Of a stretch of DNA of 64,000 bases, positions 33,705 to 46,108 are shown piece after piece. Source of the stretch: Gymnothorax reevesii (Eukaryota; Chordata; Actinopteri; Anguilliformes; Muraenidae). The notes under the pieces were generated by a model that had not been told where the DNA came from, made no database searches, and saw only the letters and a list, made by a program, of their open reading frames with translations. The translations under genes were made by a program, and so were the position numbers. The stretch spans positions 38,203,611 through 38,267,610 of the forward strand of contig CM056592.1 of the NCBI GenBank assembly GCA_029721435.1, read 5' to 3'. Position 1 is the stretch's first letter, and every line of letters starts with the position of its first letter.

Positions 33705-36300
33705 TATGCCTGCACACAAAAATGCCCCAACACACACATGACCAAAAATTCTTCCTCAATAATAACTGCAATCTTGCTGATACAAAATGCATTTGCCAAC
33801 ATTTAAAGAAGCTTAATTTACCCCACGTTCAAAACAAAACGAGCAATCCAAGGTACGACAGTACAGGGGTGTCAGAATCCTGACATGTTTCTTCTTCAGA
33901 GGTCAAAGGCCTCGGTTCTCGTAGACGACACCGCTGCCAGTGACCCACCCGAACAGAACTGTTGTGCCATATGCGTTATTATCCTCCCAGCCGATCCTGT
34001 CAGCCCGCTCCCAGAAACAGGTGCAGCCCATTAAAATAAAAATACACTTAACTGCCGGCTTGAACTGTTTTGCTATTAGATGAGGCCGTGCAATCTTACC
34101 TTTGTCAAGTTATGGGGGGAAAACACATGGCGTTTGTGTCAGCGCTAACTGGGCTGTGGCCGGCTCCGCGGTGAATTAATGATAGAACAGAAAAGTTTTG
34201 CAGCTTTTCATTTCCTTGGCACCTTTATTGCATACTGTTTTACATGAATACTGGAGCCAAAATTTAAGCAACACAAGTGGCCTCAACAACAGTATATAAT
34301 TCTATACTCATACGTGTGAGCATGCAGTAGTACTGCTGTGTGTCAGGGACCATTAAACCTGTCCTGGGAGTACACTGTGGACTCCTGAATGGTTGCAGAT
34401 ACTCAGCAGATCTACCTCGTATAAAGTTTCAGGTCAAAAGCTGTTTTAACTACTGATTTATTGGAATAATTTTTGCAATCTTCCGTGCATATATTTTCCG
34501 CAATTATAGTGCAATATTTGGTTTGTTTTTTTATTACCTGAACATTGATAAACTTTTGTGATTAATAATATGCAATGAAACTGTGCTCTGCAATAATGAA
34601 AAAAGGGAAACGAGTTATTAATATGTTTACAACAAATGGGAAAGATATATCGCCTGCCCCACTGATTGCGCTCTGTTTATTATTTTACAATGTCAGTTAC
34701 TAATTCTTTCCTTTTCCTCTGAGAGCATAAGATACTGCTAAATTGAACCTCTGAACATATCTCTGTCGGCATTCTCAGACATCTTGAATATATGGACTAA
34801 ATCCTACAAAATAAATACACAGATTCTTTTCCCAAAATTAGATATGTAAACATTTTTTAGCACTGGATTCAGTTCACAGTTGATCCATTTACAAGTTAGC
34901 TGAAATAGCATCTTTGGCAATAGGTTTAGCAATAATTTGGGATTTTTTTTAGTACAACCTTAATGTGTCATGTAAGAAGACCATTGAAAGATCACATTAA
35001 GTACCATATTTAATTTCATATGCAGGAAATCACCATTCCAAAGAATTCCCATGACAATGATTTATTTATTTATTTTTTTGTTTTCCATGAAACGCACCAG
35101 AATAATCATGGTATGTAATTTCACACCATGTTAAAATTATCCTTTATTATGCTGATAAAATAGGACCGTACTTTACTAATTAACTCCGATTGGTTAAATG
35201 CAGCCACGCTTGCTATAAGAAAAGCATTCAGGATGGAGTCCACTCATAACATCGGGTTTCCCCATAAAACAGACACACTGCAGTTTAACAGATTCACCAA
35301 AGTCTGAAAACCCCACTTTAGCTAATGCAACCCACAGTCACGCACGCACATGCATGAATGCATATACAAAGTACACAATGAGCGACAGCATGTGGGCTAA
35401 TACCCCACAATCCCCTCAAATGCCCAAAGATGCCCTATCACTCTCGACATTATGCTTTAAATCGTAAGATTTTGTTTAAAAGGGCATGAAAATGATTTCT
35501 GTTACATTTGTCCCTGATTATTTCATACAGATTTTTCATTTAAATATGAGCGGTCCGGTAGTTACTGATTGATAGAGGAAGTGAAGGACAAGTATGTACA
35601 CAGCAGAAAGTTGTGATGTCACAAAAATGCAGTGAGGTCTTCCACATGGAAAGTTCCTCAACTCAAGTGCGGAGAAAAGAAAGGAGAGGGCAGTCAATTT
35701 GTCATGAGGAAAGACTAGAATAAATAGAGGAAAAGAAATCACTTGCTGGACGGAATACCAACAGAAGGCTTTAGACTTGACTCAGAATTTGGAAATTTTC
35801 TCCATCCCGTGTAAGAATGGATTTTGTTGTTCGACAATAATATTCCTAGTCGAGGAACATTCTGTTATCAGCTCATTGTAATCTTAGTAAGAGGAGGTCA
35901 GCTTTGTCTTTCATGTATGAAGCTTAAATATATAGCTCTGTATTAGATGTGCTTGTCACAACAACTCTTATTTGAAAGCCTTTCGTCTCCCATCCAACTC
36001 CGCAACTTGCGTGTCAAGTTTGCCACCTGAGATTGGTTTACGTCTTGCGTATTCGCCCTCCCTTGGCTGAGTCTTGTTTTATGGTTATTTCCTAATGACT
36101 ATGAGATGAACACTATGCCCCTTGCTTCAAGTTGCTGGATTTAGGCTCAAACCAGCCAGTATTCCTAGTGGTAATTCTTTGTCTTCATTATGCATAGCAT
36201 AATCTGTACCCGGTCAGTTTTCCGTGTAGAACCTCTTTGTCTTATCATTAACAGTTGAAACCCTACTTCTTTATTAAGAGTAGCATAGTCTTTAATGACA
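33705..36300. other. Spacer, mostly repeat-free
   Basis: No gene recognised. 34020-34240 is of mixed composition with short motifs (CCATTAAAATAAAAATACAC, TGTCAGCGCTAACTGGGC, GGTGAATTAATGATAG) and could be regulatory. Poly(T)-rich and short CACA stretches elsewhere. Confidence 0.4.
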
Positions 36301-36307
36301 GCATTGT

Positions 36308-36430
36308 TTAAAAAGAGCTCTGCAGGGGAGCTCTTTTAAACAAGTTGACACATGATAGGTGTTCAAAAGCACAAAATAGTTTCATTTATATATTTTTTAA
36401 ATTCATTTCAGCACTCTAAGGGCTAAAACT
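36308..36430 (+). repeat. Family C terminal fragment with hairpin
   Basis: AAAAGAGCTC (36311-36320) and GAGCTCTTTT (36329-36338) form a hairpin. CAAGTTGACACATGATAGG and then GCACTCTAAGGGCT follow, matching the end of family C at 40105-40190. Confidence 0.65.
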
Positions 36431-36558
36431 ATATTCCAGTTCTTGTGATAGGTGGGCAGTGCTACTGGTCCTAATTGGCAGGTTTATTTACAAGCCAAAA
36501 GCCCTGTCACATGACCATTAGACAGGAGGCAGAAGGGATGAGTTGCCACTGTGTAGTC

Positions 36559-36816
36559 CTATGACCTATTTGGCTGCAGTGCCTCCTGCTGCAGTGGACT
36601 GTGAGCTTGTGGCACGCGTGCTGTACACAGTATACAATGTACACACGACAAGTCAGACACAGAAGATGATGGGTCCTCTTCGAAAACCGCAGCAGTCAGG
36701 AAATAATGCCTGACATACTGTAACTTTTCTAACTCTGTCTCCTCTGTGGTCCGAAAAACCAAGGGCTCTTTTGCTGAATTATTTTCATCGAGCAGTAAAT
36801 TATGCAACGCGCACAA
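36559..36816 (-). other. Unassigned open frame, 85 codons
   Basis: Open frame MCALHNLLLDENNS... on the minus strand. The CALHN phrase is faintly like the end of Harbinger-type nucleases, but no catalytic residue or partner exon can be shown, so I do not call it. It could be a chance frame. Confidence 0.15.
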
Positions 36817-36829
36817 GAGTCAGTTTTGC

Positions 36830-38100
36830 TGAGTCAGGACACCTGGCTACTTCTTTCTAAAACGGAGCCCTTCGCACCTGCAGTTACTTGGCTTGTATTC
36901 TGCGTGCAATGCCCAATTATTGCAGAAAATAAACTTAGAGGACTTGAAACAGACACACAAGCCCCTTGCAGCATATGTGTCCCCCGCTGACAGTTCTCGC
37001 TGATCCTAGACCAAAGTTAGAACTCCTAGTCTGAGCACTCGCATCATATTCCTATCTTTAATTGCCGACTTGTTCTTATAACTTTACTGCCTTAATAGGA
37101 TAGTTTTCATGGTCTGTTGCATTTGTACTTTACAATCTCTCATAGGACTGTAGTGCTACGGCGCGCTGATCCCTCTTCCGTGCGCTCGGGTCTGGCTAGA
37201 AGAGTCTTCCAAATAAAGGAATATAAAATGATAGTCAGTCGGAAATGAGAAAGCATATATGAAACATCCCACCGCTAAGATGCCAAAAGCAGATATCATT
37301 TTAAGGTCAGAGCTAAATTAAGATATAGCAGCTGGAGAGAAGAAGAACTGCACTTGGGAGATTGGAGAGCGCTAGCAGTGACCAAATTTTCATGAAAAAT
37401 GCCTGGCATGGCACCCTGGGACAAGGAATGGAGCAGCACGCCAAATTAATAATTTGTGTGAAATAAGTTTATCAACAGGAGACATGAATAAAAGATGGCA
37501 GGACTTCAAAAGTGTGTGAAAGGGAGGGGGAAAAAAAATACTGGTTCATTTTTTTTGTGCCATTCAGGAACCTCAAACAGGTGGAGAGCCTGTTGGAGCT
37601 GAGGAGAGGCAGTCAGCGCAGACATTGCTGCAGGCGGAGCAGGTGGTGGGAGGGGACGGTGTCAAAAGGGATGAGAGCGCCGTGAATAATCAGTTGTTTT
37701 TTTTTTCTTCTCACCTGGAAGGATGAACTTCAGTTCAACATCTTTTTTTTTGATGATCATATCTTGCAGCTGCCGGGCTCCAACATTTTTGGGTTCAACC
37801 GAACACTGAAATTGACTTTAATTGATGAAGAGGTTTCGCGTGTTTACTTTTTATGACTCTAAAACTTGCACTTTGTGAAACAATCAGAAAAATTTGAGGT
37901 TACACGGCCCGTTTTATTTTTTTTTATTTTTTGTTTCTGAAAAAAGCGACATCAAGCCGACAAGCGCAGCTCACAGCTGAATACATACGGAATTTTACAC
38001 AGGAACGAAGCTCTGAAATCGCACGACCATCGTTTTACATCCATCTGTACATTTCGGCTTTTGACCCTCAGTGAACTGAATACATTTTCAAGGACTTAAA
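36830..38100. other. Spacer with one candidate regulatory block
   Basis: No gene recognised. 37310-37560 is repeat-free with CCAAATTAATAATTTGTGTG and TTTTCATGAAAAATGCCTGG, a composition seen in conserved enhancers. Composition only. Confidence 0.25.
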
Positions 38101-38104
38101 AATG

Positions 38105-38190
38105 TAAATCAACCAGAGCTGTTGAAAACCTATCATGTGGCGACTTGTTTAAAAGAGCTCCCGCAAGGGAGCTCTTTTAACCCCTTTCTG
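38105..38190 (-). repeat. Family C terminal fragment with perfect hairpin
   Basis: TTAAAAGAGCTCCC (38149-38162), loop GCAA, GGGAGCTCTTTTAA (38167-38180): a perfect 14-bp stem with a GCAA tetraloop. Flanking GAAAACCTATCATGTGGCGA and GGGGTTAA match, in reverse, the family C end at 40105-40165, where the hairpin is absent. Confidence 0.75.
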
Positions 38191-38800
38191 CAGATGTAGA
38201 CGCCCGCATCTATAGACCTGCAAATTTAAGCACGTTGTTACTGTAGTCGATCACTAGATGGCACTCCCGGATCAGTTATTGAATGTTCACAAGAAAGCAG
38301 ACCTCGAACGTGGTTATGAATATGGGGAAGTTCACTCCACGCCCTGTTTTTCAAGAGCTGCATGAAATAAACTCCTCAGCTAAGCCTGATGTGCAAACTG
38401 GTCAGTATCCTTGCCCATAGTATCGATCCAGCAGTTTAAAAAAACGATATCTTGACTCAGAAAAAATCGTTATCCTCTGTAGCAACCAGTTAAGCCACAG
38501 TGAGCCAACAGTATTGCAAGTAATGGTTCAGAAAAATCAGTTTTCTGAGGCAAAAAAATCGACATAGTATTGATTCTCTCACATTCTACTGTTAATTACA
38601 GTCGTCACATACAAAAAAATTCGTAGATCCCTACCGTGGATTTACGCGCAGATTAATTCATTGACAAATCCAGCGCTTCCTTATATCCACACGAGTACTG
38701 GCGTTGATAGCCAATCACTCAATCATATGCTCAGACTCTTCTGCGTAATTGGTGAGTTACACTTCATGCCCTCGTGAAGTTTCCCTGGTAACAATGTATT
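38191..38800. other. Spacer
   Basis: No gene recognised. A TCACTAGATGGCAC motif at 38251-38264 is one base from the CTCF consensus. Confidence 0.35.
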
Positions 38801-38849
38801 GATTGGCTCGTTTCTTACCCAATTCCCGAGTGTTTAAACATTTTAGAGT

Positions 38850-40195
38850 AAGTGAAACACATTGATTGGACAAACAGAGAGCATACAAACCTATGCGTAT
38901 CAGCAGGCTCGGTTGTATCCTGTCTACGTTGTGCACATTAAGCGGCTAAAATAGAGGCGATTTATAGAAAACACGTTCGCAAAACTGGCCTTGAAGTGTT
39001 CAGTTACATTTACAGGATTTAAATGAGATAAGGATATGGTCAATTGGAATTATTTCGAATGAAACAGGACCGGAGGGTTCCTGCTACTGGATCGGTCTCT
39101 GGAGGAGGGATTCATGAAAAAGGTCAGGCTGCTACTTTTTTTTTTTTTTTTTTGTTTCGTTTTGGAATGTATACATACTCGACAAAGTCGAATGTCGAGG
39201 TTTTTTTCCTGGTTAAAACGCGAACTGCCCGTGCATTTGGGTGGACCCCCTGGTATGTTCATTGCACGTTTCTTTTGAATCCAGGGAGGCAATGGATTGT
39301 TCCCTGAAAGTGGAGTGTTCCGTTAAAATACGGTATATTTCAGAATTCAGATATTACTGAGTTAGTGAGTTGCACTTGTTCCTTATAAGCTTTGAAATGA
39401 GTTTGTGAGCTTAGAAGAGGGGACTGGTAGCTTCCATTACAGGGTGAATGTTCTAACCGTTTAATACGAAGTTTATTTAATGCGTGTTTGTGCTGGCTTG
39501 GGGCACTTTGAAGTCAAATTGCCAAAACTCTAAACTTTATTATGAAGAAAAGGCATGTTTTGTGTTTGGAGAGGTTACTGGTGACCATTGATATTCAACT
39601 GCACTGAGATTGATAAATTCATACTAAACTCAACCAGAAAATCATTTGTTCATATTAAATTTCATGCCTTAAAACTTTATTTGTGTTATATACATGATTT
39701 TTTTATGATTTGACGGGACTTCATTTTGAGACTTCGGGGAGACACTTGGATAGCTGTATAATTTGGCTAAAAGCATGTAGGTAATCTAGAATGTAATGTT
39801 GAAGATGAATTGTACTTGTGGTCAAGGAGTTTATGATCCCAGAAATGTATAGTTTTAAGCCCCAGCAGTTTTTCAATCCTCAGAATTATTTTTTTTGCAA
39901 TTTCAATGGTGAATTGTCATGAAGATTTTTTTATGTTTGCAGCTCATTTTCTCTACCATAATCATGAAAATTAACTGAAATAAGATGTAATTCTAAATGC
40001 TGTAAGTGTTTTTTCAGAATTGAGCCACATTTTTCCTCTTAATGAAGCTTAAATCTTGAATTATACAGCATTAAAGTGGGTAACCCATAAATAGCCAAAT
40101 TTGGCTTCTGCACAAAGGGGTTAAACAAGTCGCCACATGATAGGTTTTCATCATTGGGTAACTCTAATTGCCTATGGCGCTCTAAGGGTTGATCT
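38850..40195 (+). repeat. Unnamed non-coding repeat (family C), copy 2
   Basis: Matches copy 1 (26480-29375) block by block, without the LTR, LINE tail or GT microsatellite that interrupt that copy. It contains a long T tract at 39137-39153. The end, TAAACAAGTCGCCACATGAT to GCGCTCTAAGGGTTGATC, also occurs as short fragments at 36308-36430 and 38105-38190. No frame longer than chance is shared with copy 1. Confidence 0.8.
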
Positions 40196-40559
40196 GTGAC
40201 CCGCGCTAGATATTTAGTGTTCTGTCTCAACTTTATTCACATTAGTTAGAAATGTGAATAAAAAAATTAGAAAAGATGTAATATTTTCAGTGATGTATCC
40301 CTTTTTTTATTTGGAATGTCTGAGTAATTTATCTGTCACTGTCCATAATACATGGGACAGTGATTCATGTTTTATTTTGATTCTGTGCCCTGGCAATTTG
40401 AGTTTGAAAGGAAACTGAGCCACTGACAGACAGCAAACTTTAATTTTAGGGTGTATTCATCCGTATCAGATGAACCGTTTAGAAATTATGGCACGTTTAG
40501 TCTATACTTTCCCTCATTTTCAGGCACATCAAAGATTTTCGGACAGCTTAAAATGCAAC

Positions 40560-40730
40560 GTAGAATAAACTAATCATTTCTAATATCTGGTTGTACATCC
40601 CTTCCAGACTACGACTGCTTGAAGTCTGTGACGCACGGACATCTTGAGACACTGGGTATCTACCCTGGTGATGCTCTGCCAGACCCGTACTGCAGCCATC
40701 TTCACTTCCTGTTTGTTTCCTGAGCTTTCT
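40560..40730 (-). pseudogene. Tc1-type transposase C-terminus relic
   Basis: On the minus strand this reads ...VWQSITRVDTQCLKMSVRHR and LQAVVVWKGCTTRY*, the conserved end of a fish Tc1 transposase (normally W.SI...TQ.L..SM..RLQAVI..KG..TKY). Only the C-terminus is recognisable; catalytic residues are outside the surviving part. Confidence 0.7.
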
Positions 40731-40904
40731 GCATTCCTCTCCTCTTCAGCATGTGATATGTATAGATTGACAATGACTGACTTGGTCGTTAGAGTCAAAA
40801 TAACAAAAAAACGTGTCAATGTCCAATAATAGATGGTGCTCACTGTATTTGGGTTAGAGCCGGGATACTCAAGTCTGGGCTTCCAACCCAAATACAGCCA
40901 TTTT

Positions 40905-40965
40905 TATAGTATATAGTATAGTATAGTATAGTATAGTATAGTAATACTATAGTATAGTATAAAGT
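40905..40965. repeat. (TATAG)n microsatellite with inversion
   Basis: Pentamer TATAG repeats run forward, then reverse at about 40942, making a small palindrome. Confidence 0.9.
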
Positions 40966-41674
40966 ATTCAGCTCCTTCCGTACGTCCATCCGTACGTACG
41001 TCCGTCCATCCCAAACATTGTCAGCGCGATTTCTCAAGAAGGAGTCAATCTATTTCAATTCTTTTTGGTACCAACCTTCCTACTGGGAATGCGCAGACAC
41101 CAGTCAGTTTTGGTGACCTAACGGCGGGGGATATAGTCATTTTTTTGTTTAAATCCTTGGTCAGTAAATGAACACTTTGTGCCTCTAACTGGCCAGACAG
41201 TCGATAAACTTGAGCTTCCACGTGGAAGTTGGAAATCCAACAGTTCTCGGACCTCAAGAATCATTATTTTAGGACCAGGACACTTGAGGAAAACTTTTTG
41301 TAGACATTGAAGAGGGCAGATCCACTCACACTGGTCAGGAAAGGGGAATAAATAAATGTTTGAAACCCTTCCCATCTAAATCTTTCTCTCATTAGAAATT
41401 CATTCATTTTTCATTAACAGTCTCTCTTTTTAGAAACGGGGAATTTAATGGCATGACAGTGCTGCTGAGCACATTTCAATTTTCACCAGGAGGGAAGTGA
41501 TGAAAATCGTTTCCTTTTCTGGATAAACCTGTGAGGATGCATTTAGATCAAGGAAAATGCAAGAGAAATCCTCTCTTACAGAGTGTCTGATCTCCAAAAT
41601 CAACAGAACATTAAGAAAGAAGGATTTATATTTCTACACAGATTTACACTGAGTTTGAAATTTACAAATATACA
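40966..41674. other. Spacer
   Basis: 40976-41012 is a CCGTACGTCC-type tandem repeat; the rest has no gene or recognised end. Confidence 0.4.
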
Positions 41675-41935
41675 ATGAACAAAAATATAAACACTCCATG
41701 TCAAATTTTTGAGCTATTATTAACAGAGAACTGGAACCGGGATTCGTCTGTGAATAGCACTCTTCTCCAGCGTGCCAAGGGCCATCAAACGTGTGCGTTT
41801 GCCCATGCGAGTCGGTTCCGATGCTGGACAGCAGTGAGATCCAGACCACGATGAGGACGCTGAGCGTGCAAGTTGGCTTCTCGCCGGCGGTTATGGACTG
41901 TCTCTGGTGTCAGGGCCAACGGCAGACCTGAAAAT

Positions 41936-42665
41936 TTAGGGGGAAATATCCATCCTATTATTGACTACAATTAGTCCTGGCTAATTCTAGATGGTTTTCC
42001 TTTATTAACACGTTTTCCAATTCAAGAATAATCAGGAGGCAATTGAAGACAAAATAATCGGCTACATTCTGTGATGGTTCTGCCCTGCAGTCCCTCCACC
42101 TCCTGCTGTCTTCGCCTCCACTTCAACGAGCCGCACCTGTTGCTCATTGAAATGGAGATGAAGTGAATAGTATTTAAGAGCTGCAGCTGCATTCTGAAGT
42201 CGTAGCCCTTTTGTGTGGTGCCGCTGCTCCCCTAATTTGTGGTTTGTACCAGTTTTATTAAAAGTCTTTATCCTTTTACTCAGCCTGTGCATTTGGGTCA
42301 CTTCTCTCCGTTCTGGGTAGATGGTCCCAGTGACCCAGTACATTGACCCATTTTTTTCAGGTCAAATCTTGCCTTGGTTTCTTTGGGTACGTCGTGTCTA
42401 TACCCTAAAAAGTTGGGTCAATTCTGACGAGGTTTTTTTTGTCTCAAATTGACCCAAGTCTTCTAACAGTGCATAGACCTAATTATAATTAATTTTTCTG
42501 AACTGAATGTAGCCCATTTGTCGCTGTTAGATCACATGGGGAGAAAAGCCATGTCTTTAATTGCCACTTGATTATTTTTAAATTGAAAAACGTGTTAATA
42601 AAGGAAAGCCATTAAGAAAAAGCTAGGACTAATTGTTGCCAATAAAGGGATGGATTTTTGCCTAG
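41936..42665. mobile_element. Palindromic element, copy 2, with LTR inside
   Basis: Terminal sequence GGGGGAAATATCCATCC on the left and GCAAAAATCCATCC (reverse) on the right, then shared ACAATTAGTCCTGGCTAATT and CCTTTATTAACACGTTTTCC. The arms match copy 1 (1-742), but the centre here is replaced by an LTR (42070-42342) and TGACCCA/TGGGTCA-rich inverted sequence (42343-42480). Confidence 0.75.
42070..42342 (+). mobile_element. Small LTR inside the palindromic element
   Basis: Starts TGTGATGGTTCTGCCC and ends GTGACCCAGTACA. It has a TATA-like GTATTTAAGAGCTGCAG (about 42170-42186) and a TTATTAAAAGTC polyadenylation region, as in compact fish LTRs. No perfect TSD is found (CATTC on the left, TTGAC on the right), so the ends may be eroded. 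Confidence 0.55.
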
Positions 42666-43169
42666 GCAATTGTGTGGTATGATAGGTATGTTGTGCAGGC
42701 CAACGGTCTCATCCGCTGTGCGTGTCGCTCATCTGAGCCAATCCCACATGTGGACGAGCCGGATGTAGCGATCTTGCGCTGGTGTGGTCACATGTGGCCG
42801 ACATGGATGAGGTCGATTTGCAGTACTGCCTGTCTGTCAGAAGCGAACTCTCAAACGGCCTATCGTCCGATAGTTAGCATTAAGCTGCACAGCGACTGCT
42901 CTGGTGGACATCCCTGCATCCAGCACGCAATTGCATGTTCCCGCATGACCTGAGACATCTGAGACATGATGACTTTTGAAAAAATTTGACATTTTGGGGT
43001 GGCCTTTTATTGTGCCCAGCATAAGGAGTGTCTGAGTACTGCTCATTCAGTCTGGAAATGCCACACCCATGTAGTAAGTGACATCACTGCATCACTGAGC
43101 AAATGCTCACTGACAGAGATGGATTAAAAAATGGTACACAAATCAAGAGAAATATCCCTATTGTACAAG

Positions 43170-43640
43170 TAAAAGTCAGCATATGGTCACATTGGGCTCC
43201 AATTTCTTGGCGCAGCGCAGGGTTGCGCAGCATGGCGCTGCGCAGCGTGGCACAGCCCATGCAATGGTAACTTCGTCCAGTGCTGCCTGCACAGTGGTAA
43301 TTTTGTGCGGTTCAACACCGTGCGCAGCCACTTTGGCAATTTGGTAGGCGGACATGCGCCAAGATGGGTGTGGCGGCGTAGTAGGGGGAGGTGTCACATA
43401 TTCATCAAGACGCAGTGACAATTTTGTAGCTCCAACCTGGTTTAATTTCTGTGCAGTGGTAATTTGGCTGACCGGCTTGCAGTGCGCACACGTCACCGAA
43501 ACCTCACAGGCAGGTTTCCAGAATGTCAGGCACATTTCAATGCAATAAATAATTACAGCAACCACTATTTAATGTAACTATCTGAATCAACACATAAATT
43601 ATCCTATCTATGTTGATTGTCCTGATGTCAGATCAAAGGT
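43170..43640 (-). repeat. Dispersed repeat, copy 2, uninterrupted
   Basis: On the minus strand it matches 4489-4789 plus 5512-5690 through the whole length and has no LTR in it, so it gives the empty site for that LTR. It abuts the Tc1 relic at its low-coordinate side. Confidence 0.8.
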
Positions 43641-44425
43641 GGTTGGCACGCGTGATGGAAACTCGACCTGACTTAATCAACGCAACTGAATCAATGATGC
43701 AAATTAACGACTTCACATCTTTCTCAGCCAACCACAAAGTCCCTCAGCATCAGGCAGTGGCAGTGCGTGTGTGTGTGTGTGTGTTTGTGTATATATATGA
43801 GTGTATATGTAAGCACCGTGCAAATAGGCCAAGGAGGGTCCTAGCTGAGGCAGAAGGTCTCCGCGTGTTTGCCTTAACAGCCAGGGAAAAGAAAGTCCTA
43901 GCGGTCTCCATTATAATAAAGGGGTCTGGCTACAGCGTCAGCACTGGACCACTGCCTCAGGCCAGACGTACTGACGTCTTTCACGTTCTGCTTTAAAGTG
44001 GCTTGGAACGTGCCTTGCGGATGCTGCAGTTCTCATGTCATAGCGATTGCAATTCATCTGACTCTGTATGAACTTAGTGTATAAAATTTAGTTGTACCCA
44101 ATCGTGGTTACCATGCGTTTGCATAAATATTGATTTGACTGCAATTTATGAATTTAGAGCTATGTTGTGCTTCGGACCCAGAACTAGTCGATACCTTACT
44201 CCGCTGGACCAAAACATCTGTACTACCCAATTTGGTGAATTAACTCCGAGGCTGGCGGTCTTATTCAGCGCGATAATTTGACATAGACGTCAGCTATGAC
44301 TGGGGATTATCGGGGGCCCAAAACGAGATCTCCGCTCAGGGACTGATTCCTATTCGGTATGAGAAAATTCTCCTCAGAATGTCTGTTCAGGGACCGATTC
44401 CTTTTCGGTATACCGGATTCTCTTG
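43641..44425. other. Spacer
   Basis: No gene recognised. (GT)n/(TA)n runs at about 43766-43800. Degraded LTR-like phrases (44300-44420) but no clear end. Confidence 0.4.
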
Positions 44426-44429
44426 GCAC

Positions 44430-45105
44430 CGGTCCACATAACAATCATCACAGCGTGGAAAATCCACCTTATAACGTAGAATAAGCATGTTAATCAGGCA
44501 TGTGTTTACAGTCCTACGTTACCCAATTGGAAGCCAGGACTCCGAACTGGAAAAAATATATGCTCGTTCAGAGTCAGAAAACCCACAACAAATTACAAAT
44601 ATCACTTTATTTCTCCAGGCAGGCACAAGCTTAAATTAGAAACCAAATTATGCTGTTACAGAAAATATAGGGAAGTCAATTCATACCTGGCGCAGCTGCA
44701 AACTACACATATACACAAAGTATATGAGGGAAGGATGGATACAAGCTTCCATAGCAGTATCATGTCAAATTGCCCAAGATCTTCCATGACTAGATTAAAG
44801 CTAACCACGGCATAGAGATGCGCTTGGGGGAAGTTGAATGCAATGTTCCATTTTGATACCGGCTACACACATACAGATGCACGTGTGGGAAGGAAATCCC
44901 CCATAACTACTATTGGCTACATCATGGCATGGAGATGCACGCATGGGAGACCGGATGCGGTCTTCCCAGAATCCTTTGTTTCTTTCCCTTTTAAGCCCAA
45001 ACTCCAGAAGCACCTCCTACAGCAGGGTCATAAATCATTTTGGGTAATCAGGAAGGTAACCCCTCCTCAGAGGGGGTTTGGGAGGGGGCATTACCATGAG
45101 AAGCA
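44430..45105 (-). mobile_element. Probable LTR, ends not resolved
   Basis: On the minus strand there is a GC-rich CCCCCTCCCAAACCCCCTCT start region, a TTTAAAAG-type box near 44988, and a GGAGAAATAAAGTG polyadenylation signal near 44600-44613. Three related direct repeats of GGCATGGAGATGCACGC type occur at about 44812, 44875 and 44930, as in an LTR U3 enhancer. TG...CA ends with a TSD could not be fixed. Confidence 0.4.
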
Positions 45106-45670
45106 GAAGTAGATTTCATTTCATACTAATTGAATGAGGGTTCAGTACAATTTTAATCCCTTCGAAATATGCACCATGCGATTTCAGAATCTAAGTGGAG
45201 TAAAATGGTACCAAACACATTATGCTTGCACTACAGTTTGCCATGAAACACCAGTTACAGTCCAGAATTACAAAGATCCCTGGTAATAATGTTATCAGTC
45301 AGTTTATGTCATATAACAAAAATACACATTGGATTTGCAACATTACGGGAGGTATTGTGAATTATTTTGCAGGTGTAGTCTCTAAAAATTCCAGTTTATG
45401 GCACAGCGGCGTTCTCTCTGCCCAAGGTGTCTCAGTCATTTTCGGGTGGCTTGCAAGACGTTCAATGCTGACCTTTACCCCAGAAACTGTCCATTAACCT
45501 CGAGGCCGGTTGGCTGCTTCAGCTGAGGCAAATGAAGTTGCGCAGACTATTTGGCGCCATACAGACCATAACTGAGTCTGCTCCCATGATCTCAGAGGTC
45601 TCTGCCAGGTGCTGGGGCCCTTAAGACAATAAGGGTCTGTTCGCCGGAGTTCTGCTTTTCAGCGCGGCTT
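45106..45670. other. Spacer
   Basis: No gene recognised; a 91-codon frame at 45222-45497 has no recognisable domain. Confidence 0.35.
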
Positions 45671-45678
45671 ACACACAC

Positions 45679-45726
<48 letters not shown>

Positions 45727-45754
45727 AAAAATATATATATATATATATATACAT
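45671..45754. repeat. (CA)n-(TA)n compound microsatellite
   Basis: CA run, CATA, then (TA)n broken by an 11-A run. Confidence 0.97.
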
Positions 45755-45778
45755 AAAATGCTTGCGTTCTATATTCAG

Positions 45779-45884
45779 TAAAGCCGCTTGCACACTGGAT
45801 GCGAAACAAATTTTTCGTACGACTGATTACAGTCAAAGTCAATGCAAAGATGCGTATTTACGTCTTTGCATTGACTTTCGATAA
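45779..45884. repeat. Small palindromic MITE, copy 3 of 3
   Basis: Contains AAGCCGCTTGCACACTGGAT and CGAAACAAATTTTTCGTACG; an inner hairpin is formed by AGTCAATGCAAAGA and TCTTTGCATTGACT. Confidence 0.65.
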
Positions 45885-46108
45885 GTTCTAATTTTTTGAG
45901 TATTTCAGGAATTATTAGACGTACAAACTTGGCCATGTTTGTATTCGACCTTCACAAAATGCAAATTGATAGCTAACGACTTTTCTTGGTCTTATTATTC
46001 GTCTGTTTTCTTCCGTTGAAGATAGACAACAGTCTTTATTCGGTCTCTCTTGAAAATTAGACAGATGTATAGAACAGATTCACACTTTATTTCCACACCA
46101 ATGATTGA

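Larger units (their letters stand above)
41675..43165 (-). pseudogene. Tc1-type element relic, split by a palindromic element
   Basis: Minus-strand translation of 42837-43046 gives MSNFFKSHHVSDVSGHAGTC and then GMSTRAVAVQLNANYRTIGR, the N-terminus of a fish Tc1 transposase. 41700-41935 gives the middle: HNRRREANLHAQRPH-like, RLAWANAH-like and RRVLFTDESRFQFS-like, read across frames. The low-coordinate end matches the TIR (ATGAACAAAAATATAAAC). The second catalytic Asp and the Glu are missing, so the copy is internally deleted. It is broken at about 41936-42665 by the palindromic element. Confidence 0.8.

Noticed and set aside
33510..33883. Overlapping CA/GT open frames
   Set aside because: Both strands are open because of the compound microsatellite.
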